This document shows positions 1 to 9,951 of a stretch of DNA of 37,000 nt, piece by piece. The notes beneath the pieces are model-generated. The model had not been told where the DNA came from. It saw only the letters and a program-made list of their open reading frames with translations, and did not search any database. Every line of letters begins with the position of its first letter. The first letter of the stretch is position 1. The DNA lies in contig JAQBZB010000057.1 in NCBI GenBank assembly GCA_027622275.1, positions 1-37,000 on the forward strand, written 5' to 3'. This DNA is from Planctomycetota bacterium (GTDB taxonomy: Bacteria > Planctomycetota > Planctomycetia > Pirellulales > Pirellulaceae). A program made the position numbers and the translations under genes.

Positions 1-34
1 TTAAGAAATCAAGTTATGACAAATCTGGGGGCCT

Positions 35-71
35 CGCGCTAGCCGTGTTATGAGAAATGCGGGCTAGCGCG
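35..71. repeat. Perfect 10-bp inverted repeat near left edge
   Basis: The arms cgcgctagcc (35-44) and ggctagcgcg (62-71) are exact reverse complements around a 17-base loop. The hexamer gctagc occurs four times in the first 170 bases (38, 63, 118, 162), far above chance. No T-run follows, so a repeat element is more likely than an intrinsic terminator. Bases 1-285 hold no convincing gene; the ORF that could be drawn there is only an out-of-frame overlap of the next gene. Confidence 0.55.
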
Positions 72-285
72 CTTGATCGCTTGAGACGCAAGTTTTTCGG
101 GTTTCATCACGGCGTCCGCTAGCACCGCACGCAGTTGTTCTTGACCAGCCGCAACCCATTCGCTAGCGTTCCTTTACAGCACATTGACCGTCTGCGTAAC
201 GTGACAACCAGCTTTGATCGGTATGGCGACCAGGCTTCCCGCCTTTGCCTGTTTCGCCTGTCGCAACTAGGGAGAGCCTTCGATC

Positions 286-2136
286 ATGACCCAACGGATA
301 ACCTTCTTCGCTATTACGGCATGCACTTTGTTTCTTGTCGCCTGCAACAAACAAAGCGATGTTTCCAGTGCGCCGCCAGTGGCCGCTCCGTCGAGCGGCA
401 ACACAACGAGCATCGAGCCGGGAGAGATCGCCGCGGCACCGCAGGCACCCGAGTTAACACTCGGTGGAGTCGAGCCGGCCAAGGAAGACGTCTTGCTGCG
501 TTATTACGGCGATGATCCCGACACCTTGAATCTGATCACGGGCAACGACAACGTGAGTTCGGAATTTCAACGGCAAGTTTACGACGGACTTGCCTCGCGT
601 GCGTACGGTGATCCGAGTCAGTGGGAATCGCATCTGGCGGAGTCGTGGGAGTTCGATGAGGACAACCTGGAATACATCATTCATCTCCGCCAGGGAGTCA
701 AGTGGCATCCGATCACGCTGCCCAACGGCAAAGTGATTCGCGATAAGGAATTCACCGCGAACGATGTTACATTCACGTTCGCTTGCGTATTGAACCGCCA
801 CGTCGAAGCAGCTTCGCTGCGCAGCTATTATTCGACCGTTGATCCCGATACGGGCGAAGAGACGCCGCGCATCGTGGTCACCAAGATCGACGACTACACC
901 GTGTCAGTGAAGTGGACCGAACCGTACTTCATGGCGGACGAGTTCACGTTGGCGGCCGCCGTCATGCCGCGCCACGTTTACTCCGTCGACGGAAACGGCG
1001 AGCCGATTTCATTCGACTTCGCTTCCAAGGAATTTGCCGACGGCTTCAACAACCACTGGGCCAACACGACGATGTGTGGTACGGGCCCGATGATCTTCAA
1101 GGAGTGGAAGAAGGGCGAGCAGGTCGTGCTCGAAAGGAATCCCGACTTCTATGGCGAGCCCTTTTACTTCAGCAAGATCGTCTTTCAGTTCATCAGCAAT
1201 CCGAACACGGCGCGGCAAAAGGCGCTGCAGAACGACCTCGATCTGGCAAGCTATTCCGAAGCCGACCACTTCATCGAGGACCAGGATCACCCGAATGTGA
1301 AGGATGGCAAAGTCAGGCTCGAAAGCTTTCGTCGCACGGCCTATCGGTATTTGGGCTACAACTTGCGGCGCCCCGTGTTTGAAGACAAGAACGTCCGCAT
1401 GGCGCTCAGCTACGCAGTGCCCGTCGACGACATCATCCAACAGATCTATCACGGGCTGGCCATGCCGATGACTGGGCCATTTCTGCCCGGTGGCCAGTTT
1501 TGCAACAACGACATCAAGCCGGTTCCGTTTGATCTCGACAAGGCGAGGCAGATGCTCGACGAAGCCGGTTGGAAGGATACGAATGAGAACGGCATTCGCG
1601 ATAAGATGATCGACGGCAAACTGGTTGAATTCACGTTCGACCTGATGATCTATGCGGATAGCCCTCAGTACCTGTCGATTGCGGAGATCATCAAAGCCAA
1701 TTTCCGCAAAGTGGGCGTCGACGTCCAAATCTCTCCCGGCAAGTGGGCGTTGATGTTGCAGAAGTTGCGGAAGAAGGAGTTTGATGCCACGATCCTTGGC
1801 TGGGTCAGCGATTGGAAAAGTGATCCGTATCAGATCTGGCACGGCAGTCAGGCGGATCTTCCGGAAAGCTCAAACGCCGGCGGCTATAAGAACCCCGAGG
1901 TGGACAAGCTGATCGACCAATTGCGAATTACGATGAAAGAAGAAGAGCAGATCACGCTCTACCACGAGATCCACCGGCTGATTTATGAAGATCAACCGTA
2001 CACCTTTCTCTATCTCGACAAAGCGATGATTGGTGTTCATTCGCGATTGCAGAACCTAGAGTTCTATCCGATGCTGCGGCCACACATGGATGCACGCGAG
2101 TGGTCTTCGTCATCGCCGCGTTTGTTCGGCAAGTAA
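286..2136 (+). CDS. Oligopeptide ABC transporter substrate-binding lipoprotein (SBP family 5)
   Basis: Extracytoplasmic solute-binding protein expected to capture peptides or similar ligands and pass them to the two permeases encoded just downstream. The N-terminus is a lipoprotein signal: short basic start, hydrophobic run, and lipobox LVAC with Cys20 as the lipidated residue. A low-complexity A/P/S/E linker follows, then an SBP_bac_5 fold from about residue 65 to the end, with typical stretches such as the ADDVTF-like ANDVTFTF segment, RNPDFYG and the GWVSDWKSDPY region. At 616 residues it is at the long end of the family, near the YejA-like members. The ATG at 286 has a ggagag ribosome binding site at 270-276. 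It is the first gene of a five-gene importer locus. The family is secure; the ligand is not determined. Confidence 0.93.
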   Translation: MTQRITFFAITACTLFLVACNKQSDVSSAPPVAAPSSGNTTSIEPGEIAAAPQAPELTLGGVEPAKEDVLLRYYGDDPDTLNLITGNDNVSSEFQRQVYDGLASRAYGDPSQWESHLAESWEFDEDNLEYIIHLRQGVKWHPITLPNGKVIRDKEFTANDVTFTFACVLNRHVEAASLRSYYSTVDPDTGEETPRIVVTKIDDYTVSVKWTEPYFMADEFTLAAAVMPRHVYSVDGNGEPISFDFASKEFADGFNNHWANTTMCGTGPMIFKEWKKGEQVVLERNPDFYGEPFYFSKIVFQFISNPNTARQKALQNDLDLASYSEADHFIEDQDHPNVKDGKVRLESFRRTAYRYLGYNLRRPVFEDKNVRMALSYAVPVDDIIQQIYHGLAMPMTGPFLPGGQFCNNDIKPVPFDLDKARQMLDEAGWKDTNENGIRDKMIDGKLVEFTFDLMIYADSPQYLSIAEIIKANFRKVGVDVQISPGKWALMLQKLRKKEFDATILGWVSDWKSDPYQIWHGSQADLPESSNAGGYKNPEVDKLIDQLRITMKEEEQITLYHEIHRLIYEDQPYTFLYLDKAMIGVHSRLQNLEFYPMLRPHMDAREWSSSSPRLFGK

Positions 2137-2269
2137 CGTTCCGCGGGTGTCTGGCACAAGAATGCCCCACGTGTACCGTAAGTTGCCGGTTGACTCGTTG
2201 ACACACTTGGAATGCCGCTTGCTGTTTCCCTCGCTTTTTCTCTCCCGACGTGAAATCGGCTAAACGCCC

Positions 2270-4090
2270 GTGTGGACATACATCATCCGTCGACTGTTGG
2301 TGATGATCCCGACACTGTTCGGGGTGACGGTCATCTCGTTTTGCATCATGCAACTCGCCCCTGGCGATCCGATGCTCAGTCAACTCAGTTCGCAAGGCGC
2401 GGCAGGCGAATCGAGTCAGACACGGGAAGCGTACTTGATTCAGAAGCGGGACTTGAATCTCGACAAGCCGCTGATTCTGAACTTCCGCAACTTCTATGAT
2501 TATCGCCGCGACCTGAAGATCGCGGCCTACTATCGCAGTCTCACGGAACAGCAAGTCGCCGAGGACCTGGCGCGGTTGAGCGCGGATCCGAGTGACCCCG
2601 AGCACGCGGCTCGCTTGCACTTTCTGCGGGCGCTGGACATCGAAGAGTTTAACGAGCGACTGCACAATCCGGCGAAACACGCGAGATTGGCGGCGGCGAT
2701 TCGTGGATTCGTGCAGGTTTACTGCGAAGACATCGGCTCGTACGGTGTGCCGGCCGCCATCCAACTACTCCAGGACCCGACGCTCGACACATCGTTGAAG
2801 ATTGGTTTGATCGACTGCATCAACTACATGGTGGTCGAAGCCCATCATCCCACCTACTCGCGCGATCCGTCGGACGACGAGACGCCGCTGGTCACCGCCG
2901 TCTGGCGATCCTGGTGGCAGCGCGAACAGGCAAGCTTTTCCGCGCTTCATCCGCGGCGGGTGGAAGCTTTGCAAAACGAACTCGCGGCGATGGTGGCCAC
3001 CACTTCTCGGGAAGAATTGTACTCCCAGATGGAACGCTATGACCGCGGCGATGTTCCATTTTTCGCCGAGACGTTGCTGGGCGAATCGACGTTGCGCGAG
3101 AAAGTAATCGCTTCGATGCTGCTCAACCTGTACGTGGCCCGGCCGTTGGAGATGAACGTGCCGCACGATGCTGCCGCGGCGAAAGTGAACGAGGTCGTCG
3201 AGAATTGGCTCGTCCATTACGAGCCTCGCCGCAAGGATTATGAGAAGGGACTTGGCGGCAAGCTAACTGCCATGTTCACCGATACGCAATACGCCCACAT
3301 GGTCTGGCGCTTGGCGACTTTTCGCTTTGGCCGTAGCGCTTTGAAGACGCGAGAACCGGTCAGTCAGAAGATTTGGGCCGCCGTGATTGTTTCGGCACCG
3401 CTGATGGTCATGTCGGAGTTCGTCATCTATTTCGTTTCGATTCCACTGGGCATTACATGTGCCGTCAACCGCGGCAGTTGGCTCGACCGGTTGATCTCCT
3501 TCAAACTCTTTTTCCTCTACTCCGTCCCGCCGTTTGTCGCGGCGATGTTGTTCTTGCTGTTCTTCTGCTACGGCGACTACGTCAAGTGGTTTCCGATGGA
3601 ACGGTTGCACAGCAGTGGAGCAAGCGAGTTCGGTTACCTGCATTACACGATGGATTATCTTTGGCACTGCTTCCTGCCGGTTACCTGCTTGTCGCTATTC
3701 AGCCTGGCGGCTCTCGCGATGTACTCCCGCACCAGCATGCTCGATGTGATCGGCCAGGATTACATTCGCACGGCCCGCGCGAAAGGTGTGTCGCGCAACC
3801 GCGTGATCTACAAGCACGCGCTGCGAAACGCCTTGATTCCGATCCTGACGCTGTTCGCTAACTTCCTGCCGGCGATGCTCGGCGGGAGTGTCTTGATCGA
3901 ATACATTTTTAATATCCCCGGCATGGGACGGCTGAGTTGGGAGTCGATCGAACAGAAGGATGTGCCGACGCTGATGGCGTTGATCTATGTCCAAGCCATC
4001 GTTGTCTTGGTGAGCATCTTGATGACCGACATTATGTATGTGTTCGTCGATCCGCGCATCAGCTTCGAGAGCCAAGGGAAAGGCCAATGA
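2270..4090 (+). CDS. Oligopeptide ABC transporter permease (DppB/OppB type) with large inserted domain
   Basis: Inner-membrane permease subunit. It begins with the usual first helix (MWTYIIRRLLVMIPTLFG, about residues 1-31) and the conserved LAPGDP motif after it. The BPD_transp_1 core occupies about 360-600 and includes the EAA loop that contacts the ATPases (DYIRTARAKGVSRNRVIYKH, about 494-513). Family members are usually 300-365 residues; this one has 606. The excess lies between LNLDKPL (about 67) and the FRFGRS segment (about 350), as a roughly 270-residue charged, helical region in the position of the first periplasmic loop. It looks like an alpha-solenoid but I cannot assign it to a family. 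The start is GTG at 2270. The last four bases overlap the next gene (ATGA), indicating translational coupling. Confidence 0.9.
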   Translation: MWTYIIRRLLVMIPTLFGVTVISFCIMQLAPGDPMLSQLSSQGAAGESSQTREAYLIQKRDLNLDKPLILNFRNFYDYRRDLKIAAYYRSLTEQQVAEDLARLSADPSDPEHAARLHFLRALDIEEFNERLHNPAKHARLAAAIRGFVQVYCEDIGSYGVPAAIQLLQDPTLDTSLKIGLIDCINYMVVEAHHPTYSRDPSDDETPLVTAVWRSWWQREQASFSALHPRRVEALQNELAAMVATTSREELYSQMERYDRGDVPFFAETLLGESTLREKVIASMLLNLYVARPLEMNVPHDAAAAKVNEVVENWLVHYEPRRKDYEKGLGGKLTAMFTDTQYAHMVWRLATFRFGRSALKTREPVSQKIWAAVIVSAPLMVMSEFVIYFVSIPLGITCAVNRGSWLDRLISFKLFFLYSVPPFVAAMLFLLFFCYGDYVKWFPMERLHSSGASEFGYLHYTMDYLWHCFLPVTCLSLFSLAALAMYSRTSMLDVIGQDYIRTARAKGVSRNRVIYKHALRNALIPILTLFANFLPAMLGGSVLIEYIFNIPGMGRLSWESIEQKDVPTLMALIYVQAIVVLVSILMTDIMYVFVDPRISFESQGKGQ

Positions 4091-5397
4091 GCCAGGCAGC
4101 AGCCACAAGTGCCGATCTCGATGCCGCGGCAGAACGAGCCCGTAGCGAAGGCTATTGGGACATCGTCTGGCGGCAGTTCAAGAAGAATGCCGGCGCCTAT
4201 TGGTCGCTCTGGCTACTGGTTCCGTTGTTCATGACTGCGATCTTTGCCCCTGCCATTGCATCGAACCAGCCATTCATCTACGTCGATGGCGACCAGACGC
4301 TCTATCCGTGGTTTCGAGCCGTCCTCAATCCCGACCAGCCTGTGGACTACTTGTTCAATATGGCGATGGTGGGTTTCTTTCCTTGGGTCGTTGTGGCGTG
4401 GTTGACCAACTCGCGCATGAAACGTCGCGCCGTGGCAGGGCGGCGCCGCGTGCTGAATGTTGTTACCCAGTACCTGGCGATCATGGCGGTCTTGTGCATT
4501 CTGTTTCTGCTGAACAGTGGCGGTGGGTATTGGTTGCGCCCGGTCAACAAGTATTGGGCGAGATCTTTCGCCACCGAAGATTACGAGGCGACTCAGTCAG
4601 GTGCCCGAATCCGTAGCGTCTATCCGCCGATTCCGTTTGGCCCGATCGAGATCGATTTGAAAGCGCGTTCGAAAGGGCCGGGTTACCGTAAGCCAGCGGA
4701 TATCCAATCCGACAGCAACGATCGGGCCATTCATTGGCTTGGTACCGACAACACGGGTCGCGACGTGTTAACGCGAATGATCTATGGGGCTCGGATTTCG
4801 ATGAGCGTCGGCTTCGTGGCAGTTGGGATCTACGTCACGATCGGCGTCTTTGTTGGCGCGATCGCGGGCTATTTTGGCGGCATCGTCGACATGGTCATTT
4901 CGCGACTGATTGAGATCGTGCTGTTGTTTCCCTCTTTCTTCCTCATTTTGACACTGGTCGCGCTGATCGGTCCCAGCATCTACGTCATCATGTTCGTCAT
5001 CGGGATCACGAGTTGGGCGACGATCGCCCGGCTGACGCGTGGGGAAGTGCTGAAGCAACGGTCGATTGACTACACGGTCGCCGCGCAAGCGCTCGGCTCG
5101 TCCCATTTCCGCATCATCTTCCGTCACATTCTTCCCAACGCCTTGTCACCGGCGCTCGTCTCCGCGCCGTTTGGCATCGCCAGCGCAATCATCACCGAAG
5201 CTGGATTGAGTCTCCTCGGTTTCGGCGTGCGCCCGCCGGCGCCCAGTTGGGGTTCCATCTTGCAGCAAGCTCACGGCAACTACAACTACTGGTGGTTGAT
5301 CGTCGTTCCCTCGCTGGCGATGTTCCTGACCGTGACCATTTACAATCTCGTTGGCAGCGGCCTGCGCGACGCCATGGACCCGAGATTGAGGATTTGA
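4087..5397 (+). CDS. Oligopeptide ABC transporter permease (DppC/OppC/YejE type)
   Basis: Second permease subunit, forming the channel with the upstream gene. The ATG at 4087 overlaps the stop of the previous gene as ATGA, which fixes the start; a longer open frame upstream runs inside the preceding gene and was discarded. An N-terminal helix lies near residues 45-65 (WSLWLLVPLFMTAIFAPAIA). About 436 residues is longer than the usual ~300. The extra part holds additional hydrophobic segments and a soluble stretch (about 85-215) before HWLGTDNTGRDVLTRMIYGAR, the hallmark that opens the OppC/YejE core. The EAA loop (SIDYTVAAQALGSSHFRIIF) is near residue 325. The extended N-terminal part resembles YejE-like permeases more than DppC. 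Confidence 0.9.
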   Translation: MSQAAATSADLDAAAERARSEGYWDIVWRQFKKNAGAYWSLWLLVPLFMTAIFAPAIASNQPFIYVDGDQTLYPWFRAVLNPDQPVDYLFNMAMVGFFPWVVVAWLTNSRMKRRAVAGRRRVLNVVTQYLAIMAVLCILFLLNSGGGYWLRPVNKYWARSFATEDYEATQSGARIRSVYPPIPFGPIEIDLKARSKGPGYRKPADIQSDSNDRAIHWLGTDNTGRDVLTRMIYGARISMSVGFVAVGIYVTIGVFVGAIAGYFGGIVDMVISRLIEIVLLFPSFFLILTLVALIGPSIYVIMFVIGITSWATIARLTRGEVLKQRSIDYTVAAQALGSSHFRIIFRHILPNALSPALVSAPFGIASAIITEAGLSLLGFGVRPPAPSWGSILQQAHGNYNYWWLIVVPSLAMFLTVTIYNLVGSGLRDAMDPRLRI

Positions 5398-5409
5398 CGG
5401 CGACATTAC

Positions 5410-6408
5410 ATGACTGAACCGTTGATCGAAATCACGAACCTGCAGACGCACTTCTTCACCGACGAAGGTGTTGTGAAGGCGGTCGAGAATGTGTCGCTGA
5501 CGATCCCCAAAGGGGAGACTCTCGGGCTGGTCGGCGAATCGGGGTGCGGCAAGTCGGTGACAGCTTTGTCCGTCATTCGCTTGATATCATCGCCCGGACG
5601 AATTGTGGGTGGTTCGATCACGTTGCACCAAGACGATGGCCCAGTCGAACTGACGACGCTGTCCGAGCCGGAGATGCGAAAGCTGCGCGGAAGCACGATC
5701 GCCATGATTTTTCAGGAGCCGATGACGTCGCTGAATCCGGTCTTCACCGTCGGCGCACAGATCATGGAGGCGATTCGGCTGCACCAAAAGGTCGACAAAG
5801 CCGAAGCTCGTAACCGCGCGATCGAGATGCTTCGCAAAGTGAAAGTTCCCGCCCCCGAACAACGCATCAAAGAGTATCCACATCAATTCTCGGGCGGCAT
5901 GCGGCAGCGTGTCATGATTGCGATGGCGCTATCGTGCAATCCACGACTGCTGATCGCCGACGAACCGACGACCGCTTTGGATGTGACGATCCAAGCCCAG
6001 ATCCTCGACTTGTTGCACGAGCTGCAGGAAGAAACCGACATGTCGATCCTGCTGATCACACACGACCTCGGCATCATCGCGGAAGTGGCCTCGGAGGTCG
6101 CCGTGATGTACGCATCGAAGATCGTCGAACAGGCGCCAGTTGCCGAGTTGTTCAGCAATCCGCGGCATCCTTACACGCACGGGTTGTTCGCCTCGAAGCT
6201 AACACCGGAAGTAAAACGTGGCGCACGTCTCGTTTCGATCGATGGGATGGTTCCCAGCCCGTTGCAGTTCCCCCGCGGTTGCAAGTTCCATCCGCGTTGC
6301 CCCTACCAGCAAGAGCGCTGTCAAAGCGAAGAGCCGCAGCTTCGTGAGTTCGCACCAGATCACATTGCCCGCTGCCACTATGTTGAAGAGATTGATTACG
6401 AACAATAG
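5410..6408 (+). CDS. Oligopeptide ABC transporter ATP-binding protein (DppD/OppD type)
   Basis: Cytoplasmic ATPase that powers the importer. Visible motifs are Walker A GESGCGKS (residues 42-49), the Q-loop segment [11 protein letters not shown], signature FSGGMRQR (about 160-167), Walker [13 protein letters not shown] (about 180-191) and the H-loop ITHDLG. The C-terminal oligopeptide-type extension (oligo_HPY, from about 255) carries the cysteine pattern [14 protein letters not shown] that can bind an iron-sulfur cluster in relatives. 332 residues is normal. It lies 12 bases after the permease gene, so cotranscription is likely. A perfect palindrome separates it from the partner ATPase. Confidence 0.95.
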   Translation: MTEPLIEITNLQTHFFTDEGVVKAVENVSLTIPKGETLGLVGESGCGKSVTALSVIRLISSPGRIVGGSITLHQDDGPVELTTLSEPEMRKLRGSTIAMIFQEPMTSLNPVFTVGAQIMEAIRLHQKVDKAEARNRAIEMLRKVKVPAPEQRIKEYPHQFSGGMRQRVMIAMALSCNPRLLIADEPTTALDVTIQAQILDLLHELQEETDMSILLITHDLGIIAEVASEVAVMYASKIVEQAPVAELFSNPRHPYTHGLFASKLTPEVKRGARLVSIDGMVPSPLQFPRGCKFHPRCPYQQERCQSEEPQLREFAPDHIARCHYVEEIDYEQ

Positions 6409-6430
6409 TCCCATGGGTTTTCCACACATC

Positions 6431-6497
6431 GTTTAACGCCCCGCCGAAGGCACCGGCTTGATTGCCGCCGGCCGGTGCCTTCGGCGGGGCGTTAAAC
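6431..6497. repeat. Perfect 27-bp inverted repeat between the two importer ATPase genes
   Basis: Left arm 6431-6457 and right arm 6471-6497 are exact reverse complements (outer ends gtttaacgcc and ggcgttaaac), separated by 13 bases. It ends 12 bases before the ATG of the next gene and could fold into a very stable RNA hairpin in the operon transcript. No T-run follows either arm. It resembles a REP-like mobile palindrome more than a terminator, and it may modulate expression or RNA stability. Confidence 0.85.
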
Positions 6498-6509
6498 AAC
6501 GAGCAGACA

Positions 6510-7523
6510 ATGACTCCACTACTCGAAATCCAAAACCTCAAAAAGTACTTTGCCGTCCGTGCGGGCGTGCTGCAAACGGTCGTAGGGCATGTGCAGGCCG
6601 TCGATGGCATCTCGTTTCATATAACCGAAGGCGAAACGCTGGGGCTGGTTGGCGAGAGCGGTTGCGGGAAGACAACGGCAGGCCGAACGCTGCTGCGGTT
6701 GTACGAACCGAGCGAAGGCAAGATCCTGTTCGATGGCCAAGACGTCACGAACATTCATGGTCGCGAACTGCGAGAACTGCGCGCCGATATGCAGATCGTG
6801 TTTCAAGACCCATATAGCTCGCTGAATCCTCGTATGACGATTAGGAGCATCGTCGAAGAGGGACTCGTCGTTCATCGCCTGGGCAAGAAAGCCGAGCGGC
6901 TGGAGAAAGTCAAAGACACGCTCAGGAAAGTCGGTCTCGATACAAGTTACATCAATCGCTATCCGCACGAATTTTCCGGCGGCCAGCGACAGCGAATCAG
7001 CGTGGCCCGCGCGCTGGCGTTAAACCCCCGCTTCATGGTGCTGGATGAACCGATCTCGGCACTGGACGTTTCGATTCAGTCGCAAATCATCAACCTGCTG
7101 AACGATCTGAAGGAAGAGTTCAAGCTCACCTACCTTTTCATTTCACACGACCTGTCCGCGGTGAAATACATCTCCGATCGAGTGGCCGTCATGTACCTGG
7201 GCGAGATTGTCGAGACGGCCACCAGCGACGAATTGTACGTCAAGGCGCGACACCCCTACACCAAAGCCCTGCTCTCGGCGATCCCTTCGATGGATCCGAC
7301 AAGCAAGAAAGAACGGATCGTCCTCGAAGGAGACGTTCCCAGCCCGATCAATCCTCCCACCGGCTGCCGCTTTCATCCGCGCTGTCCAATTGCGATGGAA
7401 GTTTGCAGTCGAGTCTCGCCCAAGCCGCTGGATCTGGACGGCCACGTCGTGCGCTGCCATGCTGTGGAGCAGGAAGAAGGCCAGATCGTCAGCATTGATC
7501 TGCCGGAACCGGTCGAGTCGTAG
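6510..7523 (+). CDS. Oligopeptide ABC transporter ATP-binding protein (DppF/OppF type)
   Basis: Second ATPase of the importer, pairing with the DppD-type subunit. Motifs: Walker A GESGCGKT (residues 48-55), Q-loop [11 protein letters not shown], signature FSGGQRQR (about 155), Walker [13 protein letters not shown] (about 175), H-loop SHDLS, and a C-terminal oligo_HPY extension with [14 protein letters not shown]. The ATG at 6510 gives the family-typical start ([14 protein letters not shown]). An upstream in-frame TTG at 6462 would translate the palindrome and was rejected. About 337 residues, normal length. It is probably cotranscribed with the four genes before it, although the 101-base gap with a palindrome may reduce its relative expression. 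Confidence 0.95.
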   Translation: MTPLLEIQNLKKYFAVRAGVLQTVVGHVQAVDGISFHITEGETLGLVGESGCGKTTAGRTLLRLYEPSEGKILFDGQDVTNIHGRELRELRADMQIVFQDPYSSLNPRMTIRSIVEEGLVVHRLGKKAERLEKVKDTLRKVGLDTSYINRYPHEFSGGQRQRISVARALALNPRFMVLDEPISALDVSIQSQIINLLNDLKEEFKLTYLFISHDLSAVKYISDRVAVMYLGEIVETATSDELYVKARHPYTKALLSAIPSMDPTSKKERIVLEGDVPSPINPPTGCRFHPRCPIAMEVCSRVSPKPLDLDGHVVRCHAVEQEEGQIVSIDLPEPVES

Positions 7524-7524
7524 C

Positions 7525-7614
7525 GTGGGCAGTGCCCACTCCTTCAGTTTTTCTTTGCGCCTTTGCGTGAGCATTTCGGCGAGCTGTCTCACGCCAAGGC
7601 GCGAAGGCGCAAAG
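7525..7614. repeat. Hairpin and imperfect inverted repeat after the importer operon
   Basis: A short hairpin (gtgggc / gcccac, 7525-7539) lies two bases after the ATPase stop. It is followed by a longer imperfect palindrome: left arm 7553-7571 starting ctttgcgcct and right arm 7588-7614 ending aggcgcaaag, where the right arm has about eight extra bases. Together they could end or weaken transcription from the importer, but neither is followed by a clear T-run. The rest of 7524-7708 shows nothing else. Confidence 0.5.
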
Positions 7615-7708
7615 TGAAGACTTCGGCCCCGCTTGTTTCCGGCACGATCAATCGAGTCGTGCGGCCCAGTTATGAAATGATGCCTTAGCCCGCAGCGCTC
7701 CCACGATC

Positions 7709-8383
7709 ATGCCAACCCCCGGTCTCTTCATCACCGGCACCGACACCAACGTAGGCAAGACCTACGTAACGGCTTTGATCGCGAAACAATTGGTAGCCGC
7801 TGGGATCCGTATCGGTGTTTATAAGCCGGCTGCAAGCGGCTGTGTTGGCGACGAAACCGACGATCCGTTCGTGCTCTGGGAAGCGGCTGGCCAGCCTGCG
7901 ACGATCGAAGCCGTTTGTCCGCAGCGGTTCGCAGCACCACTGGCCCCGCACTTGGCGGCGCGAGCTGAAGGGAAAGAAGTCGATATCGAATTGCTTCGCT
8001 CGGGACTCGACTTCTGGCGAGAATGTAGCGACATCATTTTGGTCGAAGGCATCGGCGGCTTGATGTCACCGGTCAGCGAGGACGAGTACGTGGCCGACTT
8101 GGCGCATGACTTTGGCTTTCCGTTAATCGTCGTCTCTCGGAACTCGCTCGGAGTGATCAATCAGACTCTACAAACCCTGATCACGGCGTTCACCTTCCGC
8201 GACGGACTCGATGTTGCCGGAATTGTGCTGAACCATCCGCCGACCGCGCGCGACTCGAACGATCTGAGTGTGCAATCGAATGCCGCGGAGTTGGCTGCCC
8301 GCTGTATCCCTCCGATCTTGGCGACAGTCGCCAAGGGCTTTGATCGTTCCGTGGATTGGGAGTCGTTAGCAGGACACAGCTGA
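7709..8383 (+). CDS. bioD: Dethiobiotin synthetase
   Basis: Cytoplasmic ATP-dependent enzyme that closes the ureido ring of 7,8-diaminopelargonic acid with CO2 to make dethiobiotin, the penultimate step of biotin synthesis. The P-loop GTDTNVGKT (residues 10-18) near the N-terminus is the BioD hallmark. It is followed by the substrate-lysine segment YKPAASG and by VEGIGGLMSP (about 112-121), equivalent to the conserved VEGAGG motif. 224 residues is typical. No other biotin gene is adjacent: it stands alone between the importer and a convergent DUF1501 gene, so it probably has its own promoter in 7615-7708, though I see no clear one. Confidence 0.93.
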   Translation: MPTPGLFITGTDTNVGKTYVTALIAKQLVAAGIRIGVYKPAASGCVGDETDDPFVLWEAAGQPATIEAVCPQRFAAPLAPHLAARAEGKEVDIELLRSGLDFWRECSDIILVEGIGGLMSPVSEDEYVADLAHDFGFPLIVVSRNSLGVINQTLQTLITAFTFRDGLDVAGIVLNHPPTARDSNDLSVQSNAAELAARCIPPILATVAKGFDRSVDWESLAGHS

Positions 8384-8448
8384 CGGAGTCGACGAACTCC
8401 TGCCGTGCTGGCTGAGCGCGAGCGTCAACCTTCCAAACTTGCGAGGAC

Positions 8449-9951
8449 TCAAGCCAGAACATCTTTGATCACGTGGCCGTGGACATCGGTCAGCCGTCGT
8501 TCGATGCCGTTGTGATAGAAGGAGAGCCGTTGGTGATCGAGACCTAGCAAGTGCAGGATCGTGGCGTGGAAGTCGTAGACGGTGCTGACGTCCTCGACGG
8601 CCTTGTAGCTGAATTCGTCAGTTGCTCCGTAGGTGAACGGAGCCTTCACGCCGGCTCCCGCCAGCCAGCCCGTGAAACCTGACGGGTTGTGATCCCGCCC
8701 GCTGGCTCCCTTTTGAAAAGTTGGCATCCGTCCGAATTCCGTACACCAGACAACCAGCGTCTCGCTCAGCAACCCACGCTGCTTCAGGTCCTTCAACAAC
8801 GCTGCCGCCGGTTGATCGAGTACGGGACCGTGTTTGCTGTACTGTTCGTGCAGGACTTTGTGTCCGTCCCAGTTGCTGGTCCCTTCACCGCCCGTTTGGT
8901 AAGAGCCATTAAATAGCTGTATGCAACGAACACCTTTCTCAATTAAACGTCGCGCAAGAATGCAGTTGCGAGCGAACGCCGCCTTCAACTCGTTCCCAGT
9001 ATCGTCCGCGCCGTACATCCTCATGATATGTTCGGGCTCGGTCGAGATATCGCTGACCTCGGGGACACTCAACTGCATGCGCGCCGCTAACTCGTAGCTG
9101 GAGATCCGTGCGGCGAGTTCCGTGTCGCCGGGAAAGCGTTCGAGGTGACGAGCGTTCAGTCGCTGGAGAAAGTCTCGCGTGGCGAGGTCCGTCTCCACGG
9201 AAATGCCAGCCGGTCGAGCAAGGTTGCGAATCGGTTTCGACGCATTGAAGTCGGTCCCTTGAAAAGCAGCGGGTAGGAATCCAGGTCCCCAATTGTTCAC
9301 ACTCGACTGCGGAGTCCCTCGCGGATCGGGAATCGCGACGAATGCAGGCAACTCCTGGTTCTCGCTGCCAAGTCCATATGTCACCCAGGCCCCGATGCTG
9401 GGAAAGCCGTCCAGCGTGAAGCCCGTGGACATGAAGTTCTCGCCGGGGCCATGTGTGTTCGTCTTGCTGGTCAGCGAGTGGATGAAGCACATCTCGTCCG
9501 CGAGTTCGGCCAAATGCGGAACGAGTTCCGAAATCATCTTGCCCGACTCACCGCGCGGTTTGAATTCCCACGGGCTCTTCGTGAGGTTGCCTTGTTGGCC
9601 TTGAAAGGTAACCAACTCGTCGCCGCCGGGCATTGGTTGACCGTGCCGCGCGATCAACTCCGGTTTGTAATCGAACGTATCGACTTGACTGCACGCGCCC
9701 GCACAAAATATCACCAGGACGTTTTTTGCTTTGGCCGCGAAATGGGGCGATCGTGGAGCGTTTGGATTCGCCGGGTCGATGGTTGGGCGAAGCGGCGTCT
9801 TTACCCCCGCGCCGCGACGCTCGGCGCCAAGCAAATGGTCCGCCTGCAAGAGCTGAGCCAGCGCGATGCCGCTGAGGCCATAACCCATGTCGTTCAGGAA
9901 GGAACGGCGGTTGAACAAGTGTCGGCCGACGAAGCAAGAGGAGTCTGTCAT
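8449..9951 (-). CDS. DUF1501 domain protein, Tat-type signal
   Basis: Member of the DUF1501 family, a sulfatase/alkaline-phosphatase-like fold abundant in planctomycetes and usually encoded beside a PSD1 protein; its biochemical role is not established. The N-terminus has a twin-arginine-like sequence ([10 protein letters not shown], Arg15-Arg16) followed by a hydrophobic stretch, so export in folded form is likely. Family stretches include [20 protein letters not shown] (about 77-96), a central region around [19 protein letters not shown], and the C-terminal WCTEFGRMP and [10 protein letters not shown] motifs with candidate metal ligands. About 500 residues, full length. The ATG at 9951 overlaps the stop of the toxin gene (ATGA), so the gene is translationally coupled to a toxin-antitoxin pair, an unusual neighbour. 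Its original PSD1 partner is a remnant (10540-10584, 12509-12592); an intact PSD1 gene lies further upstream at 13290-16127. Confidence 0.93.
   Translation of the reverse strand: MTDSSCFVGRHLFNRRSFLNDMGYGLSGIALAQLLQADHLLGAERRGAGVKTPLRPTIDPANPNAPRSPHFAAKAKNVLVIFCAGACSQVDTFDYKPELIARHGQPMPGGDELVTFQGQQGNLTKSPWEFKPRGESGKMISELVPHLAELADEMCFIHSLTSKTNTHGPGENFMSTGFTLDGFPSIGAWVTYGLGSENQELPAFVAIPDPRGTPQSSVNNWGPGFLPAAFQGTDFNASKPIRNLARPAGISVETDLATRDFLQRLNARHLERFPGDTELAARISSYELAARMQLSVPEVSDISTEPEHIMRMYGADDTGNELKAAFARNCILARRLIEKGVRCIQLFNGSYQTGGEGTSNWDGHKVLHEQYSKHGPVLDQPAAALLKDLKQRGLLSETLVVWCTEFGRMPTFQKGASGRDHNPSGFTGWLAGAGVKAPFTYGATDEFSYKAVEDVSTVYDFHATILHLLGLDHQRLSFYHNGIERRLTDVHGHVIKDVLA

Noticed and set aside
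6462-6509. TTG start for the second importer ATPase
   Set aside because: It would translate the palindrome loop and arm; ATG 6510 gives the normal family start.
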